Positions 7,953-16,348 of a DNA stretch of 39,554 nucleotides are shown one piece after another. The position numbers and the translations under genes are program-made. Under the pieces are notes generated by a model. The model was not told the DNA's origin. It made no database searches and saw only the letters and a list, made by a program, of their open reading frames with translations. Each line of letters opens with the position of its first letter. Position 1 is the stretch's first letter. The DNA is taken from positions 1-39,554 of the forward strand of contig DAPQ01000035.1 in the NCBI GenBank assembly GCA_002502175.1, given 5' to 3'. Origin of the DNA: Euryarchaeota archaeon UBA19 (GTDB taxonomy: Archaea; Thermoplasmatota; Poseidoniia; Poseidoniales; Thalassarchaeaceae).

Positions 7953-9301
7953 TTGAATTTCAGAACTCTACCAGTACTTCCTGGCTTGGCAATAGGTGTG
8001 CCCCTGAGGGGGCCACCAGCCTCGCGCTTGTGGACAATATTTCCATCAACGATGGTGTACATCGGCCAACCTGTCAATTCCATTCCATCGTATGGGGTCC
8101 AACCAACTTTGGTCCATGTATCGGCATCGGTAATTGTTCGGCGATTTTCTAAGTCAACCAAAGTCAAATCGCCGTCGTAGCCTTCGATAAGCGAGCCTTT
8201 GTTTTTCATCCCGTAAACTCTAGCGGGACCGGAGCACATCCACTTTGCTACATCATTGACGCTACACTTACCATTCATCGCATGAGTAAGCATCAATGGT
8301 AGAGATGTCTCAACGCCAGGCATACCTGCTGGAGCGTTTGGATAACCGACAGATTTTGCTTCAAGGGTATGAGGGGCATGATCTGTGACGACGCAATCAA
8401 TCGTGCCATCTTTGAGTCGTTTCCATAATGTGTCCCGGTCTTCTGTATAGCGAATTGGCGGATTCATAAGGGCTCTAACCCCTAGAGATTCTACATCATC
8501 TTGATTGAAAGTCAGGTGTTGAGCACAAACCTCAGTGGTGATGAGGTCTCCTTTGTTTTTGTTTAACCAGTCGGCTTCAGTTGCGCTGGTTAGGTGAACT
8601 ATGTGCAGTCGATGTTCGTGGTCTTTGGCAAGTGCCGCAGCCCTCTTTGTGGCAATGAAAGCACATTCAACATCTCTGCATTCCGCGTGTTTTCTGATGT
8701 CAGTCTGATCACCAAATTCTGCGATACGTTGCTGAAGTCTTTCTTCATCTTCTGCGTGGGTTGCGATTATACCACCAGTATTTGCAAAAATATTTTCCAA
8801 GTCTTTTTGTTCATGAACAAGTAAGTCCCCTGTGCTACTTCCCATGAATATCTTGATTCCGCAAACTCCGTCCATGCCTTCGATATCTTGTAAATCTCTG
8901 ACATTATCTCTTGTTGCTCCAGCAAAGAATCCGAAGTGATTTACCGATTTTGATTCAGCAAGAGCAATTTTAGCCTCTAAAGTAGCGCGATTTGTTGCAT
9001 TGGGCACATTGTTTGGCATATCCAAGAAAGCAGTCACTCCACCTGCGACTGCTGCTCTACTGCCACTTTGCAAATCTTCCTTGTCGGTATTCCCCGGTTC
9101 TCTGAAGTGAACGTGTGGGTCAATTGCACCTGGTAGCAAATGTAGTCCAGTGCCATCGATTAGCGATTCTCCATTTGAGACTTCCAAGCCGCCTCCGATC
9201 GCTATTGTTTGGATAGAACCATTGGATACACGAAGGTCTCCTTCTACAATACGATCTGACAAAACTAAGGAGGCATTCTGAATCAGGACATTGCCTTCCA
9301 T
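7949..9301 (-). CDS. pyrC: Dihydroorotase
   Basis: A 450-residue amidohydrolase that cyclises carbamoyl-aspartate to dihydroorotate, the third step of UMP synthesis. Metal and catalytic residues are visible: DPHVHFREPG (H63, H65), the lysine expected to be carbamylated in GIKIFMGSSTG (K150), H182 in ATHAEDE, H236 in HIVHLTSA and D307 in VVTDHAPH. The C-terminus closes the composite beta domain with the usual EGYDGDLTLVDL. Length and motifs match class I dihydroorotases; allantoinase is the main alternative, less likely given the FREPGxxxKED signature and the absence of purine-catabolism neighbours. No other pyrimidine gene is nearby. It is convergent with the beta-propeller gene and divergent from the initiator tRNA. 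Confidence 0.9.
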   Translation of the reverse strand: MEGNVLIQNASLVLSDRIVEGDLRVSNGSIQTIAIGGGLEVSNGESLIDGTGLHLLPGAIDPHVHFREPGNTDKEDLQSGSRAAVAGGVTAFLDMPNNVPNATNRATLEAKIALAESKSVNHFGFFAGATRDNVRDLQDIEGMDGVCGIKIFMGSSTGDLLVHEQKDLENIFANTGGIIATHAEDEERLQQRIAEFGDQTDIRKHAECRDVECAFIATKRAAALAKDHEHRLHIVHLTSATEADWLNKNKGDLITTEVCAQHLTFNQDDVESLGVRALMNPPIRYTEDRDTLWKRLKDGTIDCVVTDHAPHTLEAKSVGYPNAPAGMPGVETSLPLMLTHAMNGKCSVNDVAKWMCSGPARVYGMKNKGSLIEGYDGDLTLVDLENRRTITDADTWTKVGWTPYDGMELTGWPMYTIVDGNIVHKREAGGPLRGTPIAKPGSTGRVLKFN

Positions 9302-9380
9302 GGTTGGTTCAGATGTTGCCGGAATGCTGGCATCTCAATACTGTTCCCATCTCAGAATCGGAATTATGGCTTCCCGCTCG

Positions 9381-9391
9381 CTTCAAATAAC
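9381..9391 (+). promoter_or_regulatory. Putative TATA element for initiator tRNA-Met
   Basis: CTTCAAATAAC is centred about 26 bases upstream of the mature tRNA 5' end at 9412, the normal archaeal TATA spacing. Confidence 0.4.
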
Positions 9392-9411
9392 TGAGGCATC
9401 AGCGATGGGGT

Positions 9412-9489
9412 AGCGAGTTGGAGTAGCCAGGTTATCTCGTCGGGCTCATAACCCGGAGACCGGTGGTTCAAATCCACCACTCGCTACCA
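9412..9489 (+). tRNA. Initiator tRNA-Met (CAT), CCA encoded
   Basis: A full cloverleaf can be folded: acceptor AGCGAGT with ACTCGCT, D arm with the GG pair, anticodon arm TCGGG-CTCATAA-CCCGG with anticodon CAT at 9447-9449, five-base variable loop, and T arm GGTGG-TTCAAAT-CCACC. The discriminator A is at 9486 and the CCA end is encoded at 9487-9489. The A1:T72 pair and three consecutive G:C pairs at the base of the anticodon loop (GGG/CCC) are the marks of an archaeal initiator rather than an elongator tRNA. There is no intron. Confidence 0.95.
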
Positions 9490-9617
9490 AAATTGAATTG
9501 CAATTAATGCTTGTAATTGTTAGAACTAAATGAAAACTGAAAGTGAAAAATAAGGACACTGCGGACTCATCATGTTAGCATTACACTTTCAATTATGCTA
9601 AAGGGGTCCTTCTGTTA

Positions 9618-9627
9618 TTCATATACC
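9618..9627 (+). promoter_or_regulatory. Putative radA TATA element
   Basis: TTCATATACC predicts a start near 9649, leaving a short leader of about 17 bases that contains the AGGTGA ribosome binding site at 9655-9660, five bases before ATG 9666. Confidence 0.4.
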
Positions 9628-9665
9628 GTCTAGCATTGAGGGATAGTGAAGCAAAGGTGAGAAAG

Positions 9666-10673
9666 ATGGCCAAGAAGACCGCAAGTGAAAAGTTAGACGA
9701 AGAAGATGGCTCTATCGTGATAGACGCAGATGAAGAACAGGCAACCATAGATGATTTGCCTGGTGTGGGACCAGCTACCGCTGAAAAATTGCGAGAGGCA
9801 GGTTTTGAAGAATTACTCGCTATTGCAGTAATGAGTCCAAATGAATTAGCCGAACAAGCCGAATTGGGTGAAGCGGTGTCTTCCAAGATTATTCAAGGCG
9901 CCAAGAAAATGGCTAACATTGGCGGATTCGTATCCGGAAATAAATTACTAGAACGCCGTAAAGAAGTCCAGAAGTTAACATCTGGATCAGCGGCCTTGGA
10001 TGAGTTGCTAGGAGGGGGATTTGAAACCCAAGCTATAGTTGAGGTATATGGTGAGTTTGGAAGTGGAAAGACACAGATAGGTCACCAACTAGCTGTTAAC
10101 ACAATACTGCCTAGTGAACAAGGAGGATTTGATGGAGAGATTTTCTACATAGATACAGAAGATACGTTCAGGCCCGAAAGAATAGCACAAATGGCAGAAG
10201 CTGTAGGTTTAGATCCTAGCGCGGTTCTTGATAGAATACACGTCGCTCGTGCCTACAATTCGGCTCATCAGATGTTGTTAGTAGATGAAATCAAAAAGCT
10301 CTCGAAGAATATTGATGTCAAATTAATCATTGTTGACTCACTAACCAGTCACTTCCGCGCAGAATATGTAGGCCGTGGAATGCTCGCTGCAAGACAGCAA
10401 AAACTCAACAGACATCTGAAAGAACTCAAGCAGCTATCAGATGTTCACAATGCTCTGGTTTTGGTGACTAACCAGGTTATGTCCAAACCAGACGCAATGT
10501 GGGGCGATCCAACAAAGGCCATCGGGGGTCACATTGTTGGGCACGCCAGTACTTTCCGTCTCTACCTCAGGAAGTCGAAGGGTGGTCGAAGAATCGCCCG
10601 CCTAGTCGACAGTCCCAACCTACCTGAGGGAGAGGCTGTGTTCACCGTGACTGCCGAGGGTCTGAGGGATTGA
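9666..10673 (+). CDS. radA: DNA repair and recombination protein RadA
   Basis: The archaeal RecA/Rad51 recombinase, which forms ATP-dependent filaments on single-stranded DNA for strand exchange. From ATG 9666 it has 335 residues: a basic start, an N-terminal helix-hairpin-helix domain (DDLPGVGPATAEKLREAGFE, about 31-50), the polymerisation/linker region, Walker A GEFGSGKT (129-136), Walker B LIIVDS (about 220-225), the VTNQV L2-side segment and a C-terminal GGHIVGHAST block. An in-frame TTG at 9636 gives a longer ORF, but the AGGTGA at 9655-9660 and the archaeal RadA start MAKK-like sequence favour ATG 9666. It is a single-gene unit downstream of the initiator tRNA and convergent with the M3 peptidase. 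A CCGAGGG/CCCTCGG pair (10654-10660, 10685-10691) flanks its stop. Confidence 0.97.
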   Translation: MAKKTASEKLDEEDGSIVIDADEEQATIDDLPGVGPATAEKLREAGFEELLAIAVMSPNELAEQAELGEAVSSKIIQGAKKMANIGGFVSGNKLLERRKEVQKLTSGSAALDELLGGGFETQAIVEVYGEFGSGKTQIGHQLAVNTILPSEQGGFDGEIFYIDTEDTFRPERIAQMAEAVGLDPSAVLDRIHVARAYNSAHQMLLVDEIKKLSKNIDVKLIIVDSLTSHFRAEYVGRGMLAARQQKLNRHLKELKQLSDVHNALVLVTNQVMSKPDAMWGDPTKAIGGHIVGHASTFRLYLRKSKGGRRIARLVDSPNLPEGEAVFTVTAEGLRD

Positions 10674-10706
10674 TTCCTGAGAGGCCCTCGGGGTCCGAGT
10701 GTGAAG

Positions 10707-12389
10707 TCATGCAGGTAATTCTGCCAATGCTTCATCGATTTCTCCAATGAGATCACTGACGTAGGATTCTGAAAACGATAGTTCTAGTCCACTGGCTTGA
10801 AACAATTCAGTTAGTCCTCGGGTGTAACCCAATGAAAGGCCGGCTTTGTATCTAGCAAGAGCGTCTTCGGTGTCTCTTCGGTGGTATTTCCACATCTGTA
10901 GAGCTCCAAGTTGTGCAATTCCGTATTCGACGTAATAGAAGGGAACTCCAAATAAATGGCCCTGGCGTTGCCAAGACACTTTTTGAATATCCTCAAATCC
11001 ATCCATATCCACCTTTGGTCCAAACCGTTCTCCGAGTTCTAACCACTTCTCAGCACGCTCTTCTCTAGAGTGATTGGGATTAGCGTAAACCCAATGTTGG
11101 AACGCGTCTATTGTAGCCATCCATGGCATAAATGAAATGATATCTTCTAGGTGCTTTCGCCTTGCTCTATCCGCATCTTTACTATCATAGAATTCTTCCC
11201 AATGAGGATGGGTTAGAAGTTCCATCGCCATGCTTGCCACTTCAGCGAATTCAATTGGAGAATCCCTTTCATGGATTAGGTCTAAGTGACCCGAATAGAA
11301 TGAATGGAAAGCGTGGCCGGCTTCATGAATCATAGTCTCGATATTCCTTTGAGTTCCAGCAGCATTCATGAAAATAAATGGCAATCTGCTCTTTTGCAAG
11401 TAATACTGATATCCGCCAGGGGCTTTCCCCTTTCGACTATCTAAATCCAGGCAATCATTAGCATCTAATTGATCGAAATAATTGCCCAACTCTGCGGACA
11501 TATTGTGAAAGATACGCGAGCATCCATCCACCATATCTTGGACATCATTGAATGGTTGAAGTGGTGGGCGACCTTTCACATCGACACCCATGTCCCATGG
11601 CCTTAACGATTCAAGACCTAAATCTTGCATACGTCCCCTATCTGCTCTGTGGCGTAATGGCTGGCAAACAGATTCGATAGATTCGTGGAATTCTAAACAA
11701 TCTTCGATAGTGTAATCGAATCGATGCATAGAGGCAAACATATACTGTTGAAAACCTTCAAAACCTGCATTTGTGGCCATTTTATGGCGAATTTGGATTA
11801 ATTCATCGTAGATTTCTGAGACTCTTTCATTATCCTCAAATCGTCTCTCAGAGACAGCTTTCCAAGCAGCCTCTCGAATTGTCCTATCTGTATTCTCTAA
11901 GTAAATAGCCATCTGAGCAAAGGTCTTTTGTTCTCCGTCAAATTCTACCATTTGGGCTCCACAAATCTCGTTATATTCAGTTACCAGCTTTGTAGACTGT
12001 GTGCTAAGTGGTATGTTCTCCTCTCGAAATATTTCGATATCAGTCTTTAGTCCCTTAACCAATATGTCGAACCTCTCTGGCAGTTCGTCTACCGATTCGT
12101 GTTCAACAAGTCGTCGATTGAGAATGTCACTGTATTCGGATAATTTTGGTTGAACATTTTCTACGAATTGCATCCATGATTTTTGTATTCCCTCATCGTC
12201 TGTATGACAAGTCATATCGATGTAAAGTCTCGCTCTAGCTTCCGAAATGACTTCTGATAGACTAGACCTATCGGTGATGAAAGTCTCTAGACAATTTGAG
12301 CAACTTAGTTTGCGATCTCTTAGGTCATTCATGTAGGGTTCTATGGATTCCCAAGATGAACCATCAAGGTCGTCAGGAACAAAGCCCAT
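10707..12389 (-). CDS. M3-family oligoendopeptidase (PepF-like)
   Basis: A 560-residue cytosolic zinc metallopeptidase that should cut short peptides, finishing the breakdown of imported or proteasome-made oligopeptides. The zinc motif is HEAGH (H355, E356, H359) in ETMIHEAGHAFHSFYSGH, with the third ligand probably E383 in EFAEVASM. The alpha-helical N-terminal half carries the usual PepF-type spacing, and the C-terminus contains GVPFYYVEYGIAQLGALQMW, which matches the substrate-binding Tyr-rich segment of the family. There is no signal peptide. A CSNC pair near residue 33 may be chance. It starts 9 bases after the stop of the small zinc-ribbon gene, with a GAGGGG motif before the ATG, so the two are probably co-transcribed. 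Confidence 0.93.
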   Translation of the reverse strand: MGFVPDDLDGSSWESIEPYMNDLRDRKLSCSNCLETFITDRSSLSEVISEARARLYIDMTCHTDDEGIQKSWMQFVENVQPKLSEYSDILNRRLVEHESVDELPERFDILVKGLKTDIEIFREENIPLSTQSTKLVTEYNEICGAQMVEFDGEQKTFAQMAIYLENTDRTIREAAWKAVSERRFEDNERVSEIYDELIQIRHKMATNAGFEGFQQYMFASMHRFDYTIEDCLEFHESIESVCQPLRHRADRGRMQDLGLESLRPWDMGVDVKGRPPLQPFNDVQDMVDGCSRIFHNMSAELGNYFDQLDANDCLDLDSRKGKAPGGYQYYLQKSRLPFIFMNAAGTQRNIETMIHEAGHAFHSFYSGHLDLIHERDSPIEFAEVASMAMELLTHPHWEEFYDSKDADRARRKHLEDIISFMPWMATIDAFQHWVYANPNHSREERAEKWLELGERFGPKVDMDGFEDIQKVSWQRQGHLFGVPFYYVEYGIAQLGALQMWKYHRRDTEDALARYKAGLSLGYTRGLTELFQASGLELSFSESYVSDLIGEIDEALAELPA

Positions 12390-12398
12390 TTCAACCCC

Positions 12399-12647
12399 TC
12401 AATCTTTCCTAGCAGACATTGGTCCAGTTGGTAAAGGACCTTCTTTTCTGCTGTACTTCTGTCTCTTCCACTTTGCCGCTGCTTCACGATTGGCGGCTCT
12501 GATATCTTCGATACCCTCGTGCTTTGGATTTTCTTTTTCTATCCAACAGGCTGTGCAATATCTCTTTCCGTCGTGGTCAACAAAATTACCCGGTGTGCAC
12601 GGTTCATTGCAGACAGTACAGGTTCGGAATCCAAAGAATCTCGACAT
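12399..12647 (-). CDS. Small zinc-ribbon protein of unknown function
   Basis: An 82-residue protein with TCTVCNEPCTPGNFVDHDGKRY followed by CTACW: two CxxC pairs about 20 residues apart that should bind one zinc ion in a LIM- or treble-clef-like knuckle. The C-terminal half is a charged helix-like tail with many K, R and E residues (REAAAKWKRQKYSRKEG), suitable for RNA, DNA or protein contact. No named family is recognised. It sits between Cgi121 and the M3 peptidase on one strand with a 9-base gap to the latter, so it is likely part of that operon. Confidence 0.7.
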   Translation of the reverse strand: MSRFFGFRTCTVCNEPCTPGNFVDHDGKRYCTACWIEKENPKHEGIEDIRAANREAAAKWKRQKYSRKEGPLPTGPMSARKD

Positions 12648-12684
12648 AATCTCAGTTGCACCCTAGAGGCTCCCGTCTATCAGT

Positions 12685-12703
12685 TTGACCCCAAAGGGGT
12701 CAA
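12685..12703. repeat. Perfect 8-bp hairpin at the Cgi121 stop
   Basis: TTGACCCC, loop AAA, GGGGTCAA. It overlaps the TGA of the Cgi121 gene (12700-12702) and precedes the small zinc-ribbon gene. It could be a terminator or processing site, although no run of T follows on the minus strand. Confidence 0.55.
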
Positions 12704-13287
12704 GTGCTCATGTCTGCCATAGCAGCGTGTAACAGAAATGCGGATTCAATTTCCAATAAATTAGAATCGGTAAAATTAGAATCATTTCCTAATCTCTGTA
12801 GTCCCTCAACGGTTGGCATTGGCCTTTCAGTTACCAAACTTGATTTTAGGTGAAGCATCAAACGATTTGCATCGGCGGTAGCATCATTGAATGTATTTCG
12901 AGGAATTTCTAGGGTTTCACCGTCCAGGTTAAACGGGTATTCAGTACCAAATTCTGGAAGGTAGACAATCCAAGCGTTTTCATCGCCTTGCTTTAGACCA
13001 GCCCTCCCGAAGGCAATTCGTATTTGGTGAGTGCCGGATATCAATCGAAGAAATTCTGTGTCAACATTATTGCCAACCATTGAATTTCGCAATTCCCTTC
13101 TTCTTAGAGCGTGCCATACAGTCCATAGATGAATCTCACTAGCAGCAGCGGAATATGAGAGTAACAACCAACGTTCATTTGGCCGCCATTCGTTAAAGAT
13201 TGAAATTACATTTTGAGGGTCATCCAATGGCTCAGGAAAGTGTATTCCCCATGCGGGGAACCAAGGCACTCTATGGTCCTGAGCCAT
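12700..13287 (-). CDS. cgi121: KEOPS complex subunit Cgi121
   Basis: A 195-residue protein with the Cgi121/TPRKB core LRLISGTHQIRIAFGRAGLK, followed by a predicted beta strand (AWIVYLP) and a C-terminal helix containing ESAFLLHAAMAD. In KEOPS, Cgi121 binds the Bud32 kinase and the tRNA CCA end and helps make t6A37 on ANN-decoding tRNAs. Length is slightly above the usual 150-180. It lies directly downstream of Hel308 (36-base gap), an arrangement I recall in other euryarchaea, which supports the call because sequence conservation in this family is low. Function is inferred from the family; the other KEOPS genes are not in this window. Confidence 0.75.
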   Translation of the reverse strand: MAQDHRVPWFPAWGIHFPEPLDDPQNVISIFNEWRPNERWLLLSYSAAASEIHLWTVWHALRRRELRNSMVGNNVDTEFLRLISGTHQIRIAFGRAGLKQGDENAWIVYLPEFGTEYPFNLDGETLEIPRNTFNDATADANRLMLHLKSSLVTERPMPTVEGLQRLGNDSNFTDSNLLEIESAFLLHAAMADMST

Positions 13288-13323
13288 GCTTTCCGATGAG
13301 GTCTGATTGATGAATTGTTCAGT

Positions 13324-15876
13324 TCATCTTTGTCGTCTAGTTGATCTAGATGCAGCCTCTACCAAATTATCTACCAAGCGAATACTCCAACCCCTTAGGC
13401 TTGCCAGTTTGTTTCGGTCTCTTTCCGTTAAACCAGCCACATCAGAGGCATTCTCAACACCGAGCAAATCAACCATCTCTCTAGCCCTGGTTCGCCCAAT
13501 TCCTCTAATCGAAACTAAGCCGAGTAGATCTGATTTACATCCATGACTAATCCTCCTGTGTAATTCACTAACCAAATCGACTAACACCTTATGTTGTGAG
13601 GGGTCCAATTGCCTTAATTCATCATCATCGTTGAGAATTTCCCTCATTGCGTATAGTAGCCATTCTGCCAAATCAACTCGGCTTCGTACATCACCTGGTT
13701 GAACGTTCCAATTATTTTCTAGGTCCTCCATTCTGGCTTCATTAATCCAATCTTCAAGCACCAAAACTCCCTTCATTCTACGTTCAATGTCCGCATCCAC
13801 AGCTTCTGTAAGGAACTCACGTTGGTGAGAATGTATAGCGGTCTGAATTCTCTCGGCCTCTTCCTTTCTTGGCCAAAGCGCGAGGAAATCTGGAGTACAG
13901 GCTACTAAGTGAAGCAAACTCATTGGAGATAGTTGGTGTACATCATCGGTTCCAATCATTATTCTCATGGCCCTTTGCATTCCATCGTGTATCATTCTGC
14001 CAGAAATCGGATTGAGATACAGTCTAGCGACACGATTACCAAGAGGAGTGGAAGAATAAGTCATTGAAGCAGGGTCAGGAAGACTCGGCTCACTAGTAAT
14101 TCTTTGACTTGCTCTTGAGAACCCAAAGATTGCTGGCCCCTTCCTCGGAGAAAGCGTGGTTGTTGATTCAAATTCTGATTTTGATATCTCTAATCCTGGT
14201 ACACTTTGCCCAGTCTTTACCCACTCAGGCATTTCATCCTGCCAATCTTCTGTTTCAGATATTGAATTCTCTCTTTCCTTTATTCTCGATAGAACCTCTT
14301 CAGATTCGCCTTCCCTAGTAATCATTCCATTTTCAGCCAACCAGCCTATGACATCATCTAGACGCGCTTCCAAACTTTGTTCATTCATGTGGGTAGCAAG
14401 GAAGGTTTTCCTGAAAAATCGGGAGATTGAGTCTCTATCTCGTAACCCTCCCGTAGCCATTACTGAGAGAAGATGAGTCAATAGCGAGGGGTCCTCTTCA
14501 GCACGAACTGCAGATGGGTTAGCTAATTTTGAAGTAACTTCTTCCGGTTCACTCAACATATACAATTCAACGATATTTAATTCATCATCTTCATCTTTTG
14601 CGAGTATCCATGCATCACCCGAGTCGTCAAATTTAGGCCTTCCAGCTCTGCCTAACATCTGCCGTATTTCCATAACAGGAAGAGGCATTGAACCTCCACC
14701 AATCGAACTCCACCTTCGATGATCTCGAATGATTACCCTTCTCGCTGGTAGGTTTACTCCCTGTGCGAGGGTTGGAGTTGCCACAATTGCTAGCAAAGTA
14801 CCCTGTCTAAATGCCTCTTCTACAGTTTTTCTTTGGCTATGAGTTAATCCTGCGTGATGGAATGCAACACCTCCTCTAATGGCTTGTGAAAGTGCCCTAC
14901 CCATCACCGAGGTATCCTCTCGACGAGTTAATCGCTCAGCGATTTTTTCCCATTCATCAATTAGTTCAGTATCGTACTTAATCGGCCCATCAGAAATCTG
15001 TTTTCTAATGTGTTTTGATAACTCTCTAGCTTCTTTCTGGGCCGATGCTCTAGAGTTTACGAATACTAGCATTTGTCCTCCAGTTGAATATGAATCATCT
15101 AGGACCGCTTGCAGCCTTTTTGTATTCCTTCCTTCAATCATTCTAGGTTCTGGCCATTCTACATTATCGGGCCCATCTATTCGGTGAATCTTGACATTAA
15201 GGCCAGTTAATGTTCCAGAATGAAGTTGTATAGGTCTCCAACTCGATTGGATTAGTTTAGCATCTAACCAATCCGCCATATCTTGTGAATTTCCAACCGT
15301 CGCTGAGAGAGCAATGAGTTGGGCTTCGGGTTGGGAGTGGCGGATTCTGGAAAGAAGAACCTCTAATGTGGGCCCTCTGGATATGTCATGTAAAAGATGA
15401 AACTCATCTGCTACAACTACGCCGATTTTTTCCATTACACCTTCACGAGTTCGTAAAATCGAATCGAGTTTCTCACTCGTACAAACTAGAATATCCGAAT
15501 CTTCGATTCCACTGGTTTCTCCGCTCCTATCTCCTATCGCTATACCGACTCTAAGTCCAACCAAACTCGCCAATTCTTGTAACTCTTCGACTTTCTCTGA
15601 GGCCAATGCTTTCAGTGGTACGATATAGAGGCCTCTACTTCCACTTAGATCCGAAATTAGTCGTTGAATCATAGTCAGGTGAGCAACCAATGATTTTCCA
15701 CTCGCAGTGGGTATAGTTAGCATCAAATTGTGTCCAGCTAGTGCATATGGCAGGGCTTCACGCTGAGGGGGAAAAAGCTCCTCAATACCCCATTCAGACC
15801 TAAGGTGTTGGATGATTCTCTCATCCACATCTAGGTCTGCGAGACTTACCTCTAGGAGGTCTTCGTCCACCGGCAC
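13324..15876 (-). CDS. hel308: Hel308 (Ski2-type) DNA helicase
   Basis: An 850-residue superfamily 2 helicase that unwinds lagging-strand and forked DNA during repair at stalled forks. Motifs in order: Q motif PPQRE (Q38), Walker A IPTASGKS (55-62), DEFH box (157-160), ALSATVGN, HHAGL, and motif VI QMLGRAGRPKFD, then winged helix, ratchet helix and a C-terminal helix-hairpin-helix (LVSIRGIGRTRAREMVDLLG). It is longer than the usual 700-750, because about 70 low-complexity polar residues (about 535-605) sit between the winged helix and the TPLGNRVARLYLNP segment. The start is GTG 15876, with a TATA-like CCTTTAGAA about 26 bases upstream (15898-15906), so it is probably leaderless. It is followed by Cgi121. 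Confidence 0.93.
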   Translation of the reverse strand: MPVDEDLLEVSLADLDVDERIIQHLRSEWGIEELFPPQREALPYALAGHNLMLTIPTASGKSLVAHLTMIQRLISDLSGSRGLYIVPLKALASEKVEELQELASLVGLRVGIAIGDRSGETSGIEDSDILVCTSEKLDSILRTREGVMEKIGVVVADEFHLLHDISRGPTLEVLLSRIRHSQPEAQLIALSATVGNSQDMADWLDAKLIQSSWRPIQLHSGTLTGLNVKIHRIDGPDNVEWPEPRMIEGRNTKRLQAVLDDSYSTGGQMLVFVNSRASAQKEARELSKHIRKQISDGPIKYDTELIDEWEKIAERLTRREDTSVMGRALSQAIRGGVAFHHAGLTHSQRKTVEEAFRQGTLLAIVATPTLAQGVNLPARRVIIRDHRRWSSIGGGSMPLPVMEIRQMLGRAGRPKFDDSGDAWILAKDEDDELNIVELYMLSEPEEVTSKLANPSAVRAEEDPSLLTHLLSVMATGGLRDRDSISRFFRKTFLATHMNEQSLEARLDDVIGWLAENGMITREGESEEVLSRIKERENSISETEDWQDEMPEWVKTGQSVPGLEISKSEFESTTTLSPRKGPAIFGFSRASQRITSEPSLPDPASMTYSSTPLGNRVARLYLNPISGRMIHDGMQRAMRIMIGTDDVHQLSPMSLLHLVACTPDFLALWPRKEEAERIQTAIHSHQREFLTEAVDADIERRMKGVLVLEDWINEARMEDLENNWNVQPGDVRSRVDLAEWLLYAMREILNDDDELRQLDPSQHKVLVDLVSELHRRISHGCKSDLLGLVSIRGIGRTRAREMVDLLGVENASDVAGLTERDRNKLASLRGWSIRLVDNLVEAASRSTRRQR

Positions 15877-15897
15877 ATATCGACTTAGAATCCGCCG

Positions 15898-15906
15898 TTC
15901 TAAAGG
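15898..15906 (-). promoter_or_regulatory. Putative TATA element for leaderless hel308
   Basis: CCTTTAGAA on the minus strand, centred about 26 bases before the GTG start at 15876. There is no ribosome binding site, so the transcript is predicted to be leaderless. Confidence 0.4.
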
Positions 15907-15923
15907 ATACCGAATCTAATCGC

Positions 15924-16295
15924 TTAACCTAGGTAAAATACAACAACACACATGACTAACATAAGAGATGCAGGAGTAGCACGGCTTAGTGGATCGCCTT
16001 TTGTCTTCAAGTGACAAATCACGGCTCCCGCCATTAACAAACCCATCCCTAGTGCGGCAAATTGTACTAATGAAGAATACCAAATACCTACAATCAGTAG
16101 AATTGCGAGAGTCAACTTGGTTATTCCGATAGCATATACCGACCACTGTGGTAAACCATAAACTGCAAATTCTTCGACGATATTCTTTGCATTCCCTGCA
16201 CGGAAGCCGGTTTCTAATCTTGGTCTGAATATCCAAACTGCAATTATTACAACTGCAATGGCTATTTGTAGAACCGTCACAAGTTCATCAATCAT
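15924..16295 (-). CDS. DoxX-like family membrane protein
   Basis: A 123-residue, four-helix membrane protein. Helices fall at about 5-22, 50-70 (QWSVYAIGITKLTLAILLIVG), 74-94 and 105-122, with a conserved-looking HLKTKGDP loop before the last helix. The shape and the EEFAVYGLPQW / GITKLTLAILL segment match DoxX-like proteins (PF13564). Family members have been tied to quinol-linked respiration or redox stress, but most are uncharacterised. A TATA element at 16318-16325 is exactly spaced for leaderless translation from the ATG at 16295. It is flanked by Hel308 downstream and a thioesterase upstream on the same strand, but the own promoter suggests separate transcription. Confidence 0.75.
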   Translation of the reverse strand: MIDELVTVLQIAIAVVIIAVWIFRPRLETGFRAGNAKNIVEEFAVYGLPQWSVYAIGITKLTLAILLIVGIWYSSLVQFAALGMGLLMAGAVICHLKTKGDPLSRATPASLMLVMCVVVFYLG

Positions 16296-16317
16296 ACATG
16301 CGGATTACTAACTTGAC

Positions 16318-16325
16318 GTATATAC
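16318..16325 (-). promoter_or_regulatory. TATA box of the DoxX-like gene
   Basis: A clear GTATATAC element centred 26 bases upstream of ATG 16295. It is one of the best archaeal TATA boxes in the window and predicts a leaderless mRNA. Confidence 0.6.
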
Positions 16326-16348
16326 TCTTGTTCTGAGAATATATGTGA

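Noticed and set aside
9593..9886. Minus-strand 97-residue ORF opposite radA
   Set aside because: Ser/Ala-rich shadow of the radA 5' end; no motif and no promoter.
10654..10691. CCGAGGG/CCCTCGG arms around the radA stop as a terminator
   Set aside because: Only 7 bases per arm with a 24-base loop and no T-run; too weak to call.
15916..16236. Second minus-strand frame overlapping the DoxX-like gene
   Set aside because: Cys/Arg-rich composition and no start signal; the overlapping frame gives a clear four-helix membrane protein.
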